Origin: Paludibacteraceae bacterium | Lineage (GTDB): Bacteria > Bacteroidota > Bacteroidia > Bacteroidales > Paludibacteraceae | Direction of reading: 5' to 3' | Assembly (NCBI GenBank): GCA_905233375.1 | Contig: CAJOEJ010000013.1 | Coordinates: 31,434 to 83,629 of the forward strand | DNA: 52,196 nt | Part shown: in pieces, positions 25,976-35,166 of the stretch | Position numbering within the stretch: position 1 is the stretch's first letter | Layout: every line of letters begins with the position of its first letter | Translations under genes and position numbers: made by a program | Notes under the pieces: generated by a model | Database searches by the model: none | Told to the model about the DNA's origin: nothing | The model's input: the letters and a program-made list of their open reading frames with translations, nothing else

Positions 25976-27603
25976 GAAACAAGTCTTTGAGCACGAACAG
26001 TGCGGTCTTATGTCTTTTAACAGTAGCGGTCTATTGTCTGTCCGCATGTACTCCGCAGGTTCCATCCTCCCATGTGTGGCTGACATCGGAAGCGGGCGAC
26101 CAGTGCGCGGAGAAAAAAGCGGTGGTGTTCCACAAAGGTACTGTAGCGAATGGCATAGTAGTGGATCTGAACGACCGTCGTCAGGCGATAGACGGTTTCG
26201 GTAATTCTATTACGGAGTCATCGGTGTTCGTGCTGGCATGTCTGACGCCGGAACAGCGTCACGCGGTGCTGGAAGAGATGTACGGAGAGAACGGCGCTGA
26301 TTTCTCTGCAAGCCGTACGGTGGTCGGTGCTTCGGATTTTGCGCTGAAAGGGCATTATTCGTATGACGATGTAGAAGGCGACGAGGCACTGGAACATTTC
26401 AGCATGGCGGTACATCAGGATGGTTTCTCGAAAGACGAGTACCCGCAGATTCAGGATGAGTCGTTCGATATGTGGCAGTGCATCCACGAAATCGCTGCGA
26501 TCAAAGCCGGCTCCGAGTGGCGGTTGGTGGCTTCGCCGTGGACCGCGCCGGCATGGATGAAGGACAACAAGCAGTTCTTTGACAAGCAGAACCGTTACGG
26601 CGGTGCGTTGCTGCCGGAGTACTACGATGCGTTTGCGCGGTACTATGTGAAATATCTCAAGGCGTACGAGGAGTCCGGGATTCGTTTCTGGGCGATCACG
26701 CCGGAGAACGAACCGATGGGTAATGACGGCAGCTGGGAGTCGATGCACCTGTCTCCGGCGGTAGAGGCGGAACTGATCGGCAAGTATTTAGGTCCGCAGC
26801 TGGCTGCTAACGGTTTGGGCGATGTGAAGATTCTCGGTTTTGACCAGAACACCTTCGAAGCGGCTCCCTATACGGCTGCTATCTTCGGCGACGAGGCGGC
26901 GAACGCTTATACAGACGGAACGGCGCTGCACTGGTACGGTTCGACCGTTTCCTGTTTCCCCGAGGTGCTGGATTCGCTGCACGCGGCGCATCCCGGCAAG
27001 CGCTTGATCCATACGGAGGGCTGTGTGGATAACCTGGGTCGCGACGGTTGGCCAGGCGTGAGCGATTATGAGGGGTATAAAGAGTGTTGCTGGTTCAACA
27101 ACGATGCGTTCTGGTGGACGCCTTCTGCAACCGACTGGGCGTATTCGACGCCCTGGTGGCCGGATTGGCATCCCAAGTATGCGGTTGTACACCGTTATGC
27201 CAGTTATATTATTGACGGTTTGAACCACTGGCTGACGGGGTACATCGATTGGAACGCGGTGCTGGATTCGATAGGTGGTCCGACGCATGTGAACAACAAC
27301 TGCGGTGCGATGCTGATGGTGGACTACAAGAACGATATCCTCTATTATACGCCGTATTACTTCGTACTTAAGCAGTTCAGCCGTTCCATGCGTCCGGGAG
27401 ATATTGTACTGGGTGTCCATTGCGAGCCGTCAGCAGTCAGCGAACAGATTCATTTGTGCGCGGTCGCCAAACAGGACGGTTCGGTAGCGGTGAATATACT
27501 CAATACCGGCGAGGCGGTTTCGTTCCCGTTGCAGATAGGCGGATATATGGCGGAGATCGCCATGCCGGCGAATAGTGTTGAAACGATCATCGTGAAGCTG
27601 TAA
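25972..27603 (+). CDS. GH30-family beta-glucosidase/beta-1,6-glucanase lipoprotein
   Basis: A glucosylceramidase-like GH30 TIM-barrel enzyme, 543 residues, with lipobox CLSAC (lipid Cys 26). Family marks are IDGFGNSITESS near residue 67, SPWTAPAWMK, the acid/base motif ITPENEP (E247) and the nucleophile motif LIHTEGC (E349). A beta-sandwich closes the protein (about 465-543). In beta-1,3-glucan loci this family typically removes beta-1,6-linked glucose branches or acts as an exo-glucosidase; the sequence alone does not decide between these. It starts as ATGA over the phosphorylase stop, so expression is probably coupled. Confidence 0.92.
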   Translation: MRNKSLSTNSAVLCLLTVAVYCLSACTPQVPSSHVWLTSEAGDQCAEKKAVVFHKGTVANGIVVDLNDRRQAIDGFGNSITESSVFVLACLTPEQRHAVLEEMYGENGADFSASRTVVGASDFALKGHYSYDDVEGDEALEHFSMAVHQDGFSKDEYPQIQDESFDMWQCIHEIAAIKAGSEWRLVASPWTAPAWMKDNKQFFDKQNRYGGALLPEYYDAFARYYVKYLKAYEESGIRFWAITPENEPMGNDGSWESMHLSPAVEAELIGKYLGPQLAANGLGDVKILGFDQNTFEAAPYTAAIFGDEAANAYTDGTALHWYGSTVSCFPEVLDSLHAAHPGKRLIHTEGCVDNLGRDGWPGVSDYEGYKECCWFNNDAFWWTPSATDWAYSTPWWPDWHPKYAVVHRYASYIIDGLNHWLTGYIDWNAVLDSIGGPTHVNNNCGAMLMVDYKNDILYYTPYYFVLKQFSRSMRPGDIVLGVHCEPSAVSEQIHLCAVAKQDGSVAVNILNTGEAVSFPLQIGGYMAEIAMPANSVETIIVKL

Positions 27604-27606
27604 GTT

Positions 27607-30600
27607 ATGAAATTCGGTATCCCGGTATTTCGGTATTTCGGTCTCTTGGCGGGTGTGTTGATGAGTGCCGTTCTGTACGCCCAGAGTCCCGTGCGTGTAG
27701 GAGGCGGTTCGTACGCATCGTACGTGCCGTTGAGCAAGAGCCGCACCTCTGAGCACGGGGGATGTCAGGCGTATCAGATGGAGCACCGCCGTTTGTACCT
27801 GCCGGACTCGTTGCTGGCGCGTCTGGGAACCGCAAACGGTTCGCGTCAGGGGACAATGGCGTTGCCGACCAATGACTGGTGGACTTATGCGCTGGTCAAT
27901 ACATGGACGGGCAAGATCTGGATGTACCCGGGATGGGTGGAAGCAACCGGTGACGGAGTGGATATAGGCTATCCCGACTATTGGGAACCGACGGGCTGCG
28001 AGGTCAAATGGGACACACCGCTGAGGGTGACTTTTACCAATAGTGTGACGGGCAGGAAAGCTGCCTTCCGGGAGGCATTAGTGGATAGCTGGTCGGACTT
28101 TATGATGTCGTTCATTATGCAGGACGGTGAGGCGTGGGTTCGTGTGACTTGTATGCACGGTTCACCGGTCGTGTGGTTCGAGGCGCAAGGCATTACGATG
28201 AACGCTACCAATCCCGATGCGGACAAATACGCCGTGTTCACGCAGGACCACTGCTTGAGCGTTGCCCTGTTGACCGATGGAATGAATGCCGATTCGTTTG
28301 CTCCGTACGCGTTCCGTATTCCGCGCAAGACGCGCATCGACTACCATTATGATGCGAACAATTCTTCGCTCTCCACCACTTTCCATATAGACCAGGCGGT
28401 GATAATAGGATTCTTGCCGCATCATTACTACGCCTCTTTCCACTTTCCACTTTCCACTTCCAACTATCTGACCCCTCGCGGTCAGATGCGTTTGGCGGAA
28501 GGCAATGATTTTACGTTCACTTATCCGGTTCATTCCATGTTGCCATATTTCCCTGCTCCGATGGAGTGGGGCGAAGATTTCTCGTCAGCGCGTATGGCGG
28601 AACTGAACAACGATTATGCCAAGCGCGGTTCGTTCGGCGCGGATACGTATTGGGGCGGCAAAGGCTTGACGCAAATGGCGCATTATATGACTTTTGCGCT
28701 GCAGACGGGCGATACGGCTACGTTCCGCATGGCGAAGCAGCGTCTCAAAGACGTACTCATTGACTGGTACACGTTCACACCCGGAGAGGAGCGGTATTAT
28801 TTCGCCCGCTATCCGCGTTGGGGTGCGCTGGTGGGGATGGATCCTTCCTATGACTCGGACACGTTCAATGACCATCATTTCCATTACGGTTATTTCATCT
28901 ATTCCTCGGCTATCCTTTGCCTGCTGGATGACGAGTTCCGCACGCAGTACGGTCCTATGGCACGCGAGGTGGCGCGCGATTATGCGAACTGGCAACGCTC
29001 CGCCGACGAACCGTGGTTCCGGACGCTGGATCCGTATTGCGGACACTCGTTCGCCGGAGGTTTGGGAAACCAGGGTAACGGCAACGGGCAGGAATCGACC
29101 TCGGAAGCCATCCAGGGATGGGGCGGCGTGTGGATGTTAGGTGCGGCATTGCAGGACCACGACATGATGGAAGCCGGTATCTTCGGTTACACCTTAGAGA
29201 CCCGCGCCACGGCTGAGTACTGGTTTGACCGCAACCGTCGTAATATCGACTTCACTAAATACAACCACCCGTATTGCTGCAACCTGACGATGCAGGGAGT
29301 AGGCTGGTGGACCTGGTTCTCCGGCGATCCGGTGTGGATGCATTCCATCCAATGGCTGCCTGTCTCGCCGGTGCTGACCAACTACCTGAGCGAAGACCTC
29401 GCTTTTGCCCGTTGGGACTACACGCAGATGTACGCGGCGAAGGAAGTGGGGGACTACGAAGCGGCGCAAAACGGTTTGGGCGAAGAGTCGGGATTAGGCA
29501 ATGTATGCCTGTCGTACCTGTCGCTGTTTGACGCCGATTCGGCAGCGCGGGTGTGGAACCGAATGGATCGGATGGGCAAGGCGTTAGCGAAAGACCCCGA
29601 TACGGGCGGTATCACCTATTGGCTTGCGCATTCGCACAAGGCGCTGGGCGAGAAGCGGTATGATATTTTTGCCAATCATCCTCTTGCGTGTGCGTACACG
29701 GACACGCTCGCGCACCGCACGACGTACGCGGTATATAATGTGTCGTCCGCTCCGCTGAGCGTGCATTTCTTCGGGGCGGCGGACACGACGGTGACCGTAC
29801 CGCAAGGTCTGACGCTGGTCTGCGGCAACGAGACACAGACGGTGACGACGATGGAAGACGAACAGGAAGAAGCGGAACCCGATTCGCTGGCATGGGAACT
29901 GCCTTATCCGAATCTGGCGTTGCATAAACCCGTGACCGCTTCGTCGGAAGAGAATGCCGGATGTCTGGTAGTGAACCTGACGGACGGTCAGACGAACACG
30001 CGTTGGGGTTCGGCGCACCGGGACAATGAATACGTCATCGTGGATCTGCAGCAGGTATGCTATATCGACCACCTCATCCTCCGTTGGGAGGCGGCGTATG
30101 CATCGGAATACGAGTTGGGTTTGTCGGATGACAACAGCACATGGCGCACCGTGACGCTCTCTTCCGCCGGCGGTGTGGAGAAAGTCCGGCTTGCCAGTCT
30201 GAACGCTGATATCTCCCGTCCGTCGCGAGGGCGGTATATCCGTTTGACGGGTTTGCAGCGTGCCACCCAGTACGGTACGTCGCTGTATGAACTGGAGGCG
30301 TACGGACGACCCTTGACCGGTGACCCGACGCAGGTGTTTGCGGTAGCTCTTTCCGCAACGGACACGGTGCTTTATCAGGGGCAGACGACGACGCTTGTCG
30401 TAACGGCGTACAGCTATAACGGCGAAGAGTTGTTCTCCCATCCGGAAACATTGACGTTCCCCGACTATGGTTTGTTTACCGAGACGCGCACGGTGGACGG
30501 ATGTACGGCTTCGCTGACCTTTGTCGTGCTGGAGACAGAGATGCCGAGTGCGGCGGAAGTGACACCCAAGGAGGTAACCATGCCGTTGGGTACGGAGCAG

Positions 30601-31305
30601 ACATTCGTTGTGTCTATTGTTAACCAGTTCGGCGATGCCATCGACACCTGTGAATCGTCCTATCGAGCTACGCAGGTCGGGAATTTCGAGTTGGTCTTCC
30701 CCTGCTTTGAGATGAGCGACACAGCGACGGTGCATGTGCTGGCGTTTGACGAGGTTAATCTGGCATTAGGCAAACCGGCTACGGCGTCCGGTGCAGAAGG
30801 AGACGGCACGTCGGCAAGCAAGGCGACGGATGGCAGTCTGGAGACCCGCTGGTCCAGCCGGTTTATGGATGACGAGTGGCTCGCCATCGACCTGGGCGAC
30901 TGTTATCTGCTTACTTCCGTCAAGTTGTATTGGGAGAACGCGTATGCGACCGCCTATGATGTCGAACTGAGTGACGACGGCGAGAACTACCGTCTGGCGC
31001 AGGCTGTTACTGACGCAGAGGGAGGCGTGCAGACAATCGACATACGCATCAACGACGGACCCGTGGCGGCACGGTTCGTACGTATCGTGTGCAAGACGCG
31101 TCACACCGACTACGGCTCATCGCTCTGGGAGGTAGAGGTATATGGAGATGCGCTGTGCAACATGCCCTCAACGGACATACCCGCTACCGTAGATCGTAAT
31201 TCGTCCAATCATAAATTTATACAAGATGGCAAACTTTTCATTTCGCACGACGGTATTGTTTATACTGTTGGTGGTCTTGTGTTCCTTCACTCCGAAGACC
31301 GATGA
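27607..31305 (+). CDS. GH81 endo-beta-1,3-glucanase with two F5/8C modules and T9SS tail
   Basis: A 1232-residue secreted enzyme. The signal peptide (about 1-26, ending LYAQ) is encoded largely by a CGGTATTT repeat. The GH81 catalytic region (about 50-700) shows TFNDHHFHYGYF (D422), LDPYCGHSFAGG and NGQESTSEA (E496, E500), the conserved acidic residues of the family. Two F5/8-type C (CBM32-like) domains follow, starting at NLALHKPVTASS (769) and NLALGKPATASG (1051), with a beta-sandwich between them. The last 35 residues (KFIQDGKLFISHDG...YTVGG) match the T9SS tails elsewhere in the window, so the enzyme should be exported and surface-attached. Another repeat insertion encodes FHFPLSTS near residues 278-285. 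Its last 80 bases overlap the next gene. Confidence 0.92.
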   Translation: MKFGIPVFRYFGLLAGVLMSAVLYAQSPVRVGGGSYASYVPLSKSRTSEHGGCQAYQMEHRRLYLPDSLLARLGTANGSRQGTMALPTNDWWTYALVNTWTGKIWMYPGWVEATGDGVDIGYPDYWEPTGCEVKWDTPLRVTFTNSVTGRKAAFREALVDSWSDFMMSFIMQDGEAWVRVTCMHGSPVVWFEAQGITMNATNPDADKYAVFTQDHCLSVALLTDGMNADSFAPYAFRIPRKTRIDYHYDANNSSLSTTFHIDQAVIIGFLPHHYYASFHFPLSTSNYLTPRGQMRLAEGNDFTFTYPVHSMLPYFPAPMEWGEDFSSARMAELNNDYAKRGSFGADTYWGGKGLTQMAHYMTFALQTGDTATFRMAKQRLKDVLIDWYTFTPGEERYYFARYPRWGALVGMDPSYDSDTFNDHHFHYGYFIYSSAILCLLDDEFRTQYGPMAREVARDYANWQRSADEPWFRTLDPYCGHSFAGGLGNQGNGNGQESTSEAIQGWGGVWMLGAALQDHDMMEAGIFGYTLETRATAEYWFDRNRRNIDFTKYNHPYCCNLTMQGVGWWTWFSGDPVWMHSIQWLPVSPVLTNYLSEDLAFARWDYTQMYAAKEVGDYEAAQNGLGEESGLGNVCLSYLSLFDADSAARVWNRMDRMGKALAKDPDTGGITYWLAHSHKALGEKRYDIFANHPLACAYTDTLAHRTTYAVYNVSSAPLSVHFFGAADTTVTVPQGLTLVCGNETQTVTTMEDEQEEAEPDSLAWELPYPNLALHKPVTASSEENAGCLVVNLTDGQTNTRWGSAHRDNEYVIVDLQQVCYIDHLILRWEAAYASEYELGLSDDNSTWRTVTLSSAGGVEKVRLASLNADISRPSRGRYIRLTGLQRATQYGTSLYELEAYGRPLTGDPTQVFAVALSATDTVLYQGQTTTLVVTAYSYNGEELFSHPETLTFPDYGLFTETRTVDGCTASLTFVVLETEMPSAAEVTPKEVTMPLGTEQTFVVSIVNQFGDAIDTCESSYRATQVGNFELVFPCFEMSDTATVHVLAFDEVNLALGKPATASGAEGDGTSASKATDGSLETRWSSRFMDDEWLAIDLGDCYLLTSVKLYWENAYATAYDVELSDDGENYRLAQAVTDAEGGVQTIDIRINDGPVAARFVRIVCKTRHTDYGSSLWEVEVYGDALCNMPSTDIPATVDRNSSNHKFIQDGKLFISHDGIVYTVGGLVFLHSEDR
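27611..27642. repeat. CGGTATTT-type repeat encoding the GH81 signal peptide
   Basis: Three to four imperfect CGGTATTT/CGGTATCC units give the hydrophobic sequence FGIPVFRYFG at the start of the signal peptide. Confidence 0.7.
28436..28463. repeat. In-frame CTTTCCA repeat in the GH81 gene
   Basis: CTTTCCACTTTCCACTTTCC is the complementary form of the GGAAAGT/TTGAAAG family. It is read here as SFHFPLSTS between HHYYA and NYLTPRG. Confidence 0.75.
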
Positions 31306-33481
31306 GGAACTTTTTATTGACAGCCTGCTGTCGCAGATGACGCTCGAGGAGAAAATCGGGCAGATGAACCAGTTGGATCCGTCCTATGAGTCGGAAGCCA
31401 AGGAAGCGCTCATCCGCGAAGGCAAAGTGGGTTCGATTTTCAATATCGTCGGTGCCAAAGAGGTGAACCGTCTGCAACGGATGGCGGTCGAACAGACGCG
31501 CTTGGGTATTCCTCTGGTCGTGGCGCGTGACGTCATTCACGGTTTCAAGACCATTTATCCGATTCCTTTAGGTCAGGGTGCGACGTGGAATCCCGATCTC
31601 GTGGAGAAGGCGGCATCGCTGACGGCTCAGGAAGCGGTGTACTCGGGTGTCCGGTGGGCGTTCTCGCCGATGGTGGACGTGGCGCATGACCCGCGCTGGG
31701 GACGCGTGGCGGAAGGGTACGGCGAAGACCCGCTGCTCACGTCTGTCATGGGCGCTGCGACGGTGCGCGGCTATCAACAATCACCAATGACCAATATCCT
31801 ATCACCGGTCAAGATGGCTGCCTGCGTCAAGCATTTTGCCGGCTATTCGGTATCCGAAGGAGGACGCGATTATAACACGACGTGGATTCCCGAGACGCAG
31901 TTACGGGATATCTACCTGCCGCCTTTCAAGGCAGCACTGGATGCCGGTGCGCTGAGCGTCATGTGCTCGTTCAATGCCCTCAACGGGCTGCCGTCTTCTG
32001 CCAATCCTCATCTGAACATCGATATCCTTCGTAACGAGTGGCAGTCCGATGCGTTGCTGGTCAGCGACTGGGGATCGGGTTCGGATCTTGTTCCGCATGG
32101 CTTGTGCGCCGATAAGAAAGAGGCGGCGCTGCGCTGCATCAACGCCCGCATGGAGATGGATATGCAGGGCAATATATACACCGACTACCTGGCGGATCTG
32201 GTTCGTGAAGGCAAAGTGCAGGAAAGTCAAATCGACGAATGTGTGCGCTCCGTACTGCGGCTCAAATACCGGCTCGGGTTATTTGAGAATCCGTATGTAC
32301 CGGAACCGGACGGAGAAAATCCCCTGTGTTATTCTATCGAATCGTTGCAGGCGGCAGAGCAAGCGGCGGTCGAGTCGGCAATTTTGCTCAAGAACGACGG
32401 TATCCTGCCTTTGAGCGAAGAATACCTGCACGCAAAGAAAAACCCCACGGTGCTGATCTGCGGACCCATGGCGGATCAGAAGAAAGAGCAACTCGGTACA
32501 TGGATCTTCGACGGCGAGGCGGAGCATTCCGTCACACCTTATGACGCGTTCTACAACCGCGAAAAACCGTTCCACATTCTCTATGAACCCGGGCTGACGT
32601 ACAGCCGCGATAAGGATCCCAAACATATCGCCAAGGCGGTCAAAGCAGCGAAAAAAGCGGATATCATCCTTTTCTTTGCCGGCGAGGAAGCGATCCTCTC
32701 CGGTGAGGCGCGTTGCCGTACCGACCTCAACCTGCCGGGTGCGCAGACTGAGATGATGGCGGCGCTGGCTAAGACCGGCAAACCCGTGGTACTGGTCGTG
32801 ATGGCGGGACGACCGCTGACGATCGGCAGAGAGGTGGAGCAGGCGGCAGCAGTCCTGTATGCGTTCCATGGTGGCACGATGGCAGGACCGGCGTTGTTTG
32901 ACCTGATCACCGGCAAAGCTGTTCCGTCCGGCAAGACGCCGATGACTTTCCCCAAGACGGTGGGGCAGGTGCCTTTCTATTACAACCGTCATAACACCGG
33001 TCGCCCGACCTATGAGCCTCCGGTACTCATCGATGACATACCTGTGGGCGCACCGCAGTTCAGCGTCGGCTACTCGTCCTGCTGGCTCGAGACGGCTACC
33101 GAACCGCTATTCCCCTTCGGTTTCGGTTTGAGTTATACCACTTTTGAGTACAGCCGGACGACCGTCGAGCCGATTGCGGACAGGGAGGGGTTCTACACCG
33201 TTTCGGCGACGATCACCAATACCGGCAAGTACGATGCCAAGGAAGTGGCGCAACTCTATTTCCGTCAGAAATCCGGCGCGTTGGTTCGTCCTATCTGCGA
33301 ACTGAAGGGTTTTCAGAAAGTGTTCATTCCTGCGGGCGAGAGCCGTAAGGTATCGTTTGTATTGACGCCGGAAGACCGCGGTTATTGGCACGAGGCGCAT
33401 AACGGCATGGAGAGCCGCGTCTGGTTTGCCGCAGACGAAACGGAGTTCGAGGCATGGATAGCTCCGAACTCCGCTAAATGA
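31226..33481 (+). CDS. GH3 beta-glucosidase (BglX-like), exported
   Basis: An exo-acting beta-glucosidase, 751 residues, that would release glucose from beta-gluco-oligosaccharides in the periplasm. The signal peptide MANFSFRTTVLFILLVVLCSFT is needed for export, so the start must be ATG 31226, inside the 3' end of the GH81 gene (80-base overlap in another frame). The GH3 N-domain has KIGQMNQLDPS, RDVIHGFKT and LLVSDWGSGS (nucleophile D281). The C-domain has ILLKNDGILPL, and a fibronectin-III-like end domain follows LFPFGFGLSYTTFEYS. A CAATCACCAATGACCAATA repeat adds SPMTNILSP (about 184-195) before ACVKHFAGY. It is the last gene of the glucan operon and converges on the minus-strand protease gene. 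Confidence 0.93.
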   Translation: MANFSFRTTVLFILLVVLCSFTPKTDEELFIDSLLSQMTLEEKIGQMNQLDPSYESEAKEALIREGKVGSIFNIVGAKEVNRLQRMAVEQTRLGIPLVVARDVIHGFKTIYPIPLGQGATWNPDLVEKAASLTAQEAVYSGVRWAFSPMVDVAHDPRWGRVAEGYGEDPLLTSVMGAATVRGYQQSPMTNILSPVKMAACVKHFAGYSVSEGGRDYNTTWIPETQLRDIYLPPFKAALDAGALSVMCSFNALNGLPSSANPHLNIDILRNEWQSDALLVSDWGSGSDLVPHGLCADKKEAALRCINARMEMDMQGNIYTDYLADLVREGKVQESQIDECVRSVLRLKYRLGLFENPYVPEPDGENPLCYSIESLQAAEQAAVESAILLKNDGILPLSEEYLHAKKNPTVLICGPMADQKKEQLGTWIFDGEAEHSVTPYDAFYNREKPFHILYEPGLTYSRDKDPKHIAKAVKAAKKADIILFFAGEEAILSGEARCRTDLNLPGAQTEMMAALAKTGKPVVLVVMAGRPLTIGREVEQAAAVLYAFHGGTMAGPALFDLITGKAVPSGKTPMTFPKTVGQVPFYYNRHNTGRPTYEPPVLIDDIPVGAPQFSVGYSSCWLETATEPLFPFGFGLSYTTFEYSRTTVEPIADREGFYTVSATITNTGKYDAKEVAQLYFRQKSGALVRPICELKGFQKVFIPAGESRKVSFVLTPEDRGYWHEAHNGMESRVWFAADETEFEAWIAPNSAK
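31775..31808. repeat. In-frame CCAATCA-type repeat in the GH3 gene
   Basis: CAACAATCACCAATGACCAA and its continuation encode QQSPMTNILSP, a segment that GH3 enzymes usually lack between V-x-G-Y and the conserved ACVKHF strand. It belongs to the TTGGTTA/ATTGGTA family read on the other strand. Confidence 0.65.
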
Positions 33482-33489
33482 CCGATGGT

Positions 33490-33523
33490 CATGGGTTATT
33501 GGTTATTGGTTATTGGTTATTGG
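33490..33523. repeat. GGTTATT tandem repeat between convergent genes
   Basis: Four units of GGTTATT lie between the GH3 stop and the stop of the convergent protease gene, touching the latter's final codons. There is no separate terminator hairpin here. Confidence 0.85.
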
Positions 33524-35136
33524 ACATTACTAATCACTTCCACTGCTTTTTTGGTGATATCATCGTCGCGTTCGAACAGGGGGAAGAACCCTTCGTCACC
33601 TAATATATTCCGAACGATATAGGCGTGGAGAAGGCGAAGCATCAAGGGTTTGGATTTCTGAATCTGGGCTTCGTCAGGCTCAACGCCTTTCTCTTTGGCA
33701 AACGCCACAAACTCCTTCAATACCGGCTGCGACTGCAGGTAACGCTCCAGCGATTTCCAGTCTTTGTACTTGCTCAACTGGGCGCGGTGCGCGTCGGTAT
33801 ATTGGTATGCGAACTGATAGGTGTACGCCATGTTCACGCATCGGTTGTACCACGGCGAATTGAGCGTGGTGTCTCTGCCGACGAACACATCCGGCATGAT
33901 GCCTCCACCTCCGCGGACGATGCGTCCGTTCTTGGTACGGTAGGTCGTGGTGTCAGCGAAATGAATCGAGTCAGCCGAATAGAGTTCGCCGTGCTCAAAA
34001 CGCTCGTACAGTTCTTGTTCGTAGTCCTCCTGGTCGCCCATGGTGTACGGTTTCTGGATGCATCGTCCGGACGGCGTGTAGTAGCGTGCGACGGTCAGAC
34101 GAACGGCACTGCCGTCCTCAAACGGCATCTGTTGCTGTACCAGACCCTTTCCGAACGAACGGCGACCGATAATCTGCGCACGGTCGTTATCCTGCATCGC
34201 GCCGGCGAAGATCTCACTTGCCGATGCCGAGAAATTATCAATGAGTACCACTACCGGCACGTCTTTGAACCGTCCCGTTCCGTCCGCTTTGGCTTCGTAG
34301 CGCGGGTACGCCCGTCCTTCCGAATAGACGATCATCTCGCCGCGTTGGAGGAACTCGTTCGCCATGCGGATGGCTTGGTCCATATATCCGCCGGAGTTCT
34401 CCCGCAGATCGACGATATAACGGGTCGCACCCTGTGCCTTCAGTTCCGCCAGGGCGGTGAGGAACTCGCGGTAGGTGGTCGCACCGAACTTGTTGGCGCG
34501 CACGAATCCGATCTTCTGTCCATTCGCCTCGATGATGAACTTGGCATCCACGGAGGTGACCGGTATATCGCCGCGTACGACGGTGAAATACAGCATCTCT
34601 TTCGAACCGGCACGCAGTACGCCCAATTTGACTTCCGTCCCTTTCTCGCCTCGCAGGGTGCGCATCACTTTCTCGTTGTTGATTTTCTTGCCAACGAACA
34701 AGCTGTCATCGACGGTGATGAGCTTGTCTCCCGCCAGCACGCCGACTCCTTCGCAGGGACCGCCGGCAATCACCGCTACGATACGCACCGTGTCCTGCTG
34801 GATGGTGAACTGGACACCGATACCGGAGAACGAACCTGCCAGCTCGGAGTTGACCATCTCCAAATCCTCTTTGGGGATATACGCGGAGTGGGGGTCTAAC
34901 TTCTGTACCAGATCGGTCATCGCCTCGTCAGTAATGCTGTCTATGTTGATTTCATCCACGTAGGAGTTCTCCATGAGTTGCAGCAGGTGATCCACTTTGG
35001 ACGAAGGAACCACCTCGAACTGCCCGTTCTGGAATATGATGCGTTGTGCGTTCGCCTGCTGGCTGAGCGACATGCCAATGATGATACCGATTACTACGGC
35101 GATCACCGTAAAGGTGGGAAAAAGATACTTTTTCAT
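33517..35136 (-). CDS. S41-family C-terminal processing protease
   Basis: A periplasm-facing, membrane-anchored serine protease (Ctp/tail-specific protease type) that trims the C-termini of envelope proteins. I choose the start at 35136 (MKKYLFPTFTVIAVVIGIIIG), nine codons inside the longest frame, because it yields a clean signal anchor. An N-terminal helical region has MENSYVDEINID and KLDPHSAYI. A PDZ domain follows (about 75-165, GSFSGIGVQF). The catalytic core has LRENSGGY, the nucleophile motif NFSASASEIFAGA and the lysine of RRSFGKGLVQQ. About 539 residues is normal for Bacteroidales members. It follows the fibronectin-III gene by about 30 bases and is probably co-transcribed with it. 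Confidence 0.94.
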   Translation of the reverse strand: MKKYLFPTFTVIAVVIGIIIGMSLSQQANAQRIIFQNGQFEVVPSSKVDHLLQLMENSYVDEINIDSITDEAMTDLVQKLDPHSAYIPKEDLEMVNSELAGSFSGIGVQFTIQQDTVRIVAVIAGGPCEGVGVLAGDKLITVDDSLFVGKKINNEKVMRTLRGEKGTEVKLGVLRAGSKEMLYFTVVRGDIPVTSVDAKFIIEANGQKIGFVRANKFGATTYREFLTALAELKAQGATRYIVDLRENSGGYMDQAIRMANEFLQRGEMIVYSEGRAYPRYEAKADGTGRFKDVPVVVLIDNFSASASEIFAGAMQDNDRAQIIGRRSFGKGLVQQQMPFEDGSAVRLTVARYYTPSGRCIQKPYTMGDQEDYEQELYERFEHGELYSADSIHFADTTTYRTKNGRIVRGGGGIMPDVFVGRDTTLNSPWYNRCVNMAYTYQFAYQYTDAHRAQLSKYKDWKSLERYLQSQPVLKEFVAFAKEKGVEPDEAQIQKSKPLMLRLLHAYIVRNILGDEGFFPLFERDDDITKKAVEVISNVQ

Positions 35137-35166
35137 TGTTAATGTTATTTTACAGGGTTTCAATTG

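Noticed and set aside
33625..34899. 424-codon plus-strand frame
   Set aside because: It is antisense to the S41 protease. The protease frame has full catalytic motifs and this one has none.
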